This document shows positions 61,512 to 64,000 of a DNA stretch of 64,000 nucleotides, in pieces. Source of the stretch: Croceitalea sp947503285 (GTDB lineage Bacteria; Bacteroidota; Bacteroidia; Flavobacteriales; Flavobacteriaceae); assembly GCF_036985505.1 (NCBI RefSeq), contig NZ_BTGQ01000007.1, positions 1-64,000 on the forward strand, written 5' to 3'. The position numbers were made by a program, and so were the translations under genes. The first letter of the stretch is position 1; each line of letters opens with the position of its first letter. A model generated the notes under the pieces. That model worked only from the letters and a program-made list of their open reading frames with translations, was not told the origin of the DNA and did no database searches.

Positions 61512-64000
61512 TTGCAAGCAAACAAACATCGCTATCTTTTACCATTGCTACTGGTTTTTGTGACGCTCGGCATCAAGGCACAAGAAGACCCTATCGTACC
61601 GCTACCCATCAAGGCCGTAAAAGATTCCATAACTAGTACGTTACTTGTTGAAAGCCCCTTGGTCGATACAAAATCAAAAGATTCAACCAAGGTCGATTCC
61701 CTACCCAATAAAAAGCCCCTTTTACTTGATAAAATAAAGTATAAGGCAAAAGATTACGTCAAGCTAAGCAAGAAAGACAACAAAATATACCTATACAACG
61801 AAGCGGAAATCTATTATCAAGATACCGAACTAAAAGCGGGTATTATCGTCATGGATTATGTAACTAACGAGGTATATGCCGGTAGAATAAAAGATTCGAC
61901 CGGTGTCTATTCGCAGTTACCCAATTTTAAACAAGGTAGTCAAGTAGTGATTCCAGATTCCATTCGATTTAATTTTGATACCCAAAAGGCCCTCATTTGG
62001 AATTCACGCACAGAACAAAAAGCGCTCGGTTCAGAATCAATGAAAGTCTTGGCCGAGATGACCAAAAAAGAGAACGACTCGGTCTATTTTTTAAAAGATG
62101 GCAAACTTACGACCTCAAAAGATACCTTAGACCCCGACTATTACATCCGTATTCGAAAAGCCAAATTTGTGCCTGGCAAAAAAATCATCGCTGGTTATAG
62201 TAACATGTACTTGGTTGACGTACCGACCCCTATTGCCTTACCATTCGCATATTTTCCGTTGACGACGGGGCGCACTGCCGGATTGATATTCCCGACATTT
62301 ACGCAAGATCCCAATCGTGGTTTTGCCGTTCAAAATGGAGGGTATTATTTTCCAATCAATGACTACGTAGACCTTAGTATCATGGGCGATTATTTTACCA
62401 ATGGCAGTTACGGGTTTAGGTTACGTTCTATTTATAAACAACGGTACCGTTTTCAAGGCAATATCAATTTTAGTTTTGAAAATCAGGTCTTTAGTCAGAA
62501 GGGGTTTGATGATTTTTCACGAAATACGACCTACAACCTACAAGTAAGCCACTCGCAAGACGCAAAGGCCAATCCGAATTCGAGGTTTTCCGCGTCGGTC
62601 AATATTGCCAGTAGTGAATTTTTCACCAATTCGTTCAGTCAGATAAACGTTCAAAATACACAGAATAACAACCAGTCTTCTTCCATCTCGTATTCAAAGA
62701 CATTTCCTGAATACCCATCGGTGAACCTAAGTTTGACGGCAACACATAACCAAAACAACCAAACTAGGGAGGTCAATCTTACCCTACCGACCTTACAGGC
62801 CAGTATGGAACGTATTTTCCCCTTCGCGAAAAGGGACGGGATAAAGAAAGGTATTATCCAAAATTTGAATTTTCAATATAACCTAAGGGCAGAAAATAGG
62901 ATCCGCACCTCTGATTCCTTGCTATTTACCAATCGTGTTTTTGAGGATGCCAGGGTCGGGGCCCGTCATTCGTTACCGTTCAACACCAATTTTAAGGTGG
63001 CCAAATATTTCAGTATCTCCGTTGGGGGAAATTATGAAGATGTATGGTCCCTAAACACCTTTGAACGTGGCGTTGAGAGTGAAGAATCGAATCGTGAGGT
63101 GATTTTAGATACTTTGAACGGTTTCGCCCGATACAATGAGTATGGTTTAAACGCGAGTATTGGTACAACACTATATGGTACCTTCAATTTTGGTGAGGAT
63201 AAAAAAATACAGGCCATACGACATGTGATACGACCCCAGCTAGGTTGGGGCTATACCCCCTCATTCGAGCAGTTTTATGAGACCTATCTTGATAATAACA
63301 ATGAAGAGGTGCTTTACAGTCCTTTTGAGGGAACCTTAAATGGGGCTCCTAGCCTAAATAGTTCCAATTCCCTGTCGTTTACGGTTCAGAACACGCTAGA
63401 GGCTAAAGTGCGTGATAAAGATTCCACGGCCTTAGAACCAAAGAAGGTCACCATTTTGAACAACCTTAGTTTCAGTACGGCATATAATTTTGAGGCAGAC
63501 TCGTTGAAACTTGCCCCCATCGGGTTCACGGGTGGTACCACTATCCTCAACAATAAAATGAATATCAACTTCAATGGAACCTTAGACCCCTATGCCATTG
63601 ATAATAATGGAACCCGCATCAACACCTTCAACATCAACAATGGGGGTAGCCTATTGCGTTTGACCAGGGCATCCTTCAACCTGTCGTACGGGTTTGGAAG
63701 TGATACCTTCAAAAGGGAAGGTAGGCAGAAAGATGAGGCTGAGGAAGTCAGTGACCAATACCGGGCGGCCAGCGGTGGAAGTACCGATGATCTTTTTGGC
63801 TTCGGATTCGATAATCGTGGGGGATCCACGAGAAATGACGACGATGTTGAAAACCCCTTATACACGAACAATATACCATGGGATATCAATATGCGGTTTG
63901 CACTCGGATATACCAACACCAATCGACAAAATGAAATTTCGAACGCCTCGCTAATGTTTTCGGGCAACGTGGCATTGACCCCGAAATGGGACGTTCGGGT
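61512..64000 (+). CDS. lptD: LptD-like LPS-assembly outer-membrane protein, 3' end outside the window
   Basis: 829 codons are present to the window edge. The start is a TTG at 61512 (then QANKHRYLLPLLLVFV), since no in-frame ATG precedes the clear signal peptide that ends in IKAQ. After a polar linker, residues about 80-220 form the OstA-like periplasmic domain (KIYLYNEAEIYYQDTELKAG, KALIWNSRTEQ, YIRIRKAKFVP). A long beta-barrel region rich in aromatic strands follows (IPLPFAYFPLTTGRTAGLIF-type, seen as IALPFAYFPLTTGRTAGL). It inserts lipopolysaccharide into the outer membrane. It is larger than the OstA domain alone and of the Bacteroidota LptD kind. The stop codon is not seen. Confidence 0.9.
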   Translation, partial: MQANKHRYLLPLLLVFVTLGIKAQEDPIVPLPIKAVKDSITSTLLVESPLVDTKSKDSTKVDSLPNKKPLLLDKIKYKAKDYVKLSKKDNKIYLYNEAEIYYQDTELKAGIIVMDYVTNEVYAGRIKDSTGVYSQLPNFKQGSQVVIPDSIRFNFDTQKALIWNSRTEQKALGSESMKVLAEMTKKENDSVYFLKDGKLTTSKDTLDPDYYIRIRKAKFVPGKKIIAGYSNMYLVDVPTPIALPFAYFPLTTGRTAGLIFPTFTQDPNRGFAVQNGGYYFPINDYVDLSIMGDYFTNGSYGFRLRSIYKQRYRFQGNINFSFENQVFSQKGFDDFSRNTTYNLQVSHSQDAKANPNSRFSASVNIASSEFFTNSFSQINVQNTQNNNQSSSISYSKTFPEYPSVNLSLTATHNQNNQTREVNLTLPTLQASMERIFPFAKRDGIKKGIIQNLNFQYNLRAENRIRTSDSLLFTNRVFEDARVGARHSLPFNTNFKVAKYFSISVGGNYEDVWSLNTFERGVESEESNREVILDTLNGFARYNEYGLNASIGTTLYGTFNFGEDKKIQAIRHVIRPQLGWGYTPSFEQFYETYLDNNNEEVLYSPFEGTLNGAPSLNSSNSLSFTVQNTLEAKVRDKDSTALEPKKVTILNNLSFSTAYNFEADSLKLAPIGFTGGTTILNNKMNINFNGTLDPYAIDNNGTRINTFNINNGGSLLRLTRASFNLSYGFGSDTFKREGRQKDEAEEVSDQYRAASGGSTDDLFGFGFDNRGGSTRNDDDVENPLYTNNIPWDINMRFALGYTNTNRQNEISNASLMFSGNVALTPKWDVR

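Overview
The window looks like a chromosome segment of a low-GC marine-type Flavobacteriaceae (Bacteroidota). Evidence: a secreted giant protein with a type IX secretion C-terminal sorting domain; bacillithiol synthesis (BshA); a GH3/beta-lactamase fusion; a two-subunit CysD/CysN sulfurylase; lipoproteins of the Bacteroidota type; and several TAnnTTTG-like -7 promoter boxes. I cannot fix the genus from sequence alone.

Layout. (1) 1-16456: two very large, related, secreted modular proteins on the minus strand, the first cut by the window edge. Each starts with a sorbosone-dehydrogenase-like beta-propeller, followed by calcium-binding thrombospondin-type repeats, a lectin-like domain, and kelch, malectin and Ig-like modules. 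The second ends in eight PKD domains and a T9SS sorting domain. A CpsB-type PHP phosphatase sits between them on the plus strand. (2) 16706-17503: a decayed C-terminal remnant of a Wzc tyrosine kinase, then a pectate-lyase-like lipoprotein. (3) 19745-46092: a large exopolysaccharide/capsule locus. It has two sulfotransferases and a Wzx flippase; a minus-strand operon of aminotransferase, FlaA1/CapD dehydratase, Wza and Wzc; ugd and a UDP-glucuronate 4-epimerase; a Wzy-like polymerase; and five glycosyltransferases. It also has an unusual tailoring set (SDR, SMP-30 lactonase, ATP-grasp ligase, TauD-type dioxygenase, aldo/keto reductase) and a PglC-like initiating phosphoglycosyltransferase. (4) 46435-50565: sulfate activation genes cysN, cysD, cysC and cysQ with a duplicated DUF2061 membrane protein, next to an OmpA-family protein. 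(5) 51886-64000: housekeeping envelope and redox genes: PrcB-like lipoprotein, bshA, GH3-beta-lactamase, a conserved unknown, two Fe-S oxidoreductase subunits, an MCE/MlaD protein, an N-acetylmuramoyl-L-alanine amidase and, divergently, lptD (cut by the window edge).

How they fit. The parts support a sulfated, uronic-acid-containing surface polysaccharide. Ugd and the epimerase supply UDP-GlcA and UDP-GalA. The dehydratase and aminotransferase supply a 4-amino sugar. PglC-like and PglA-like enzymes would start the repeat unit, Wzx/Wzy/Wza/Wzc would assemble and export it, and the Cys enzymes would make PAPS for the two sulfotransferases while CysQ removes PAP. The ATP-grasp, SDR, lactonase, dioxygenase and reductase genes have no counterpart in the textbook pathway and are the best candidate here for an undescribed sugar modification.

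No tRNA, rRNA, CRISPR array, transposase or phage gene was seen.
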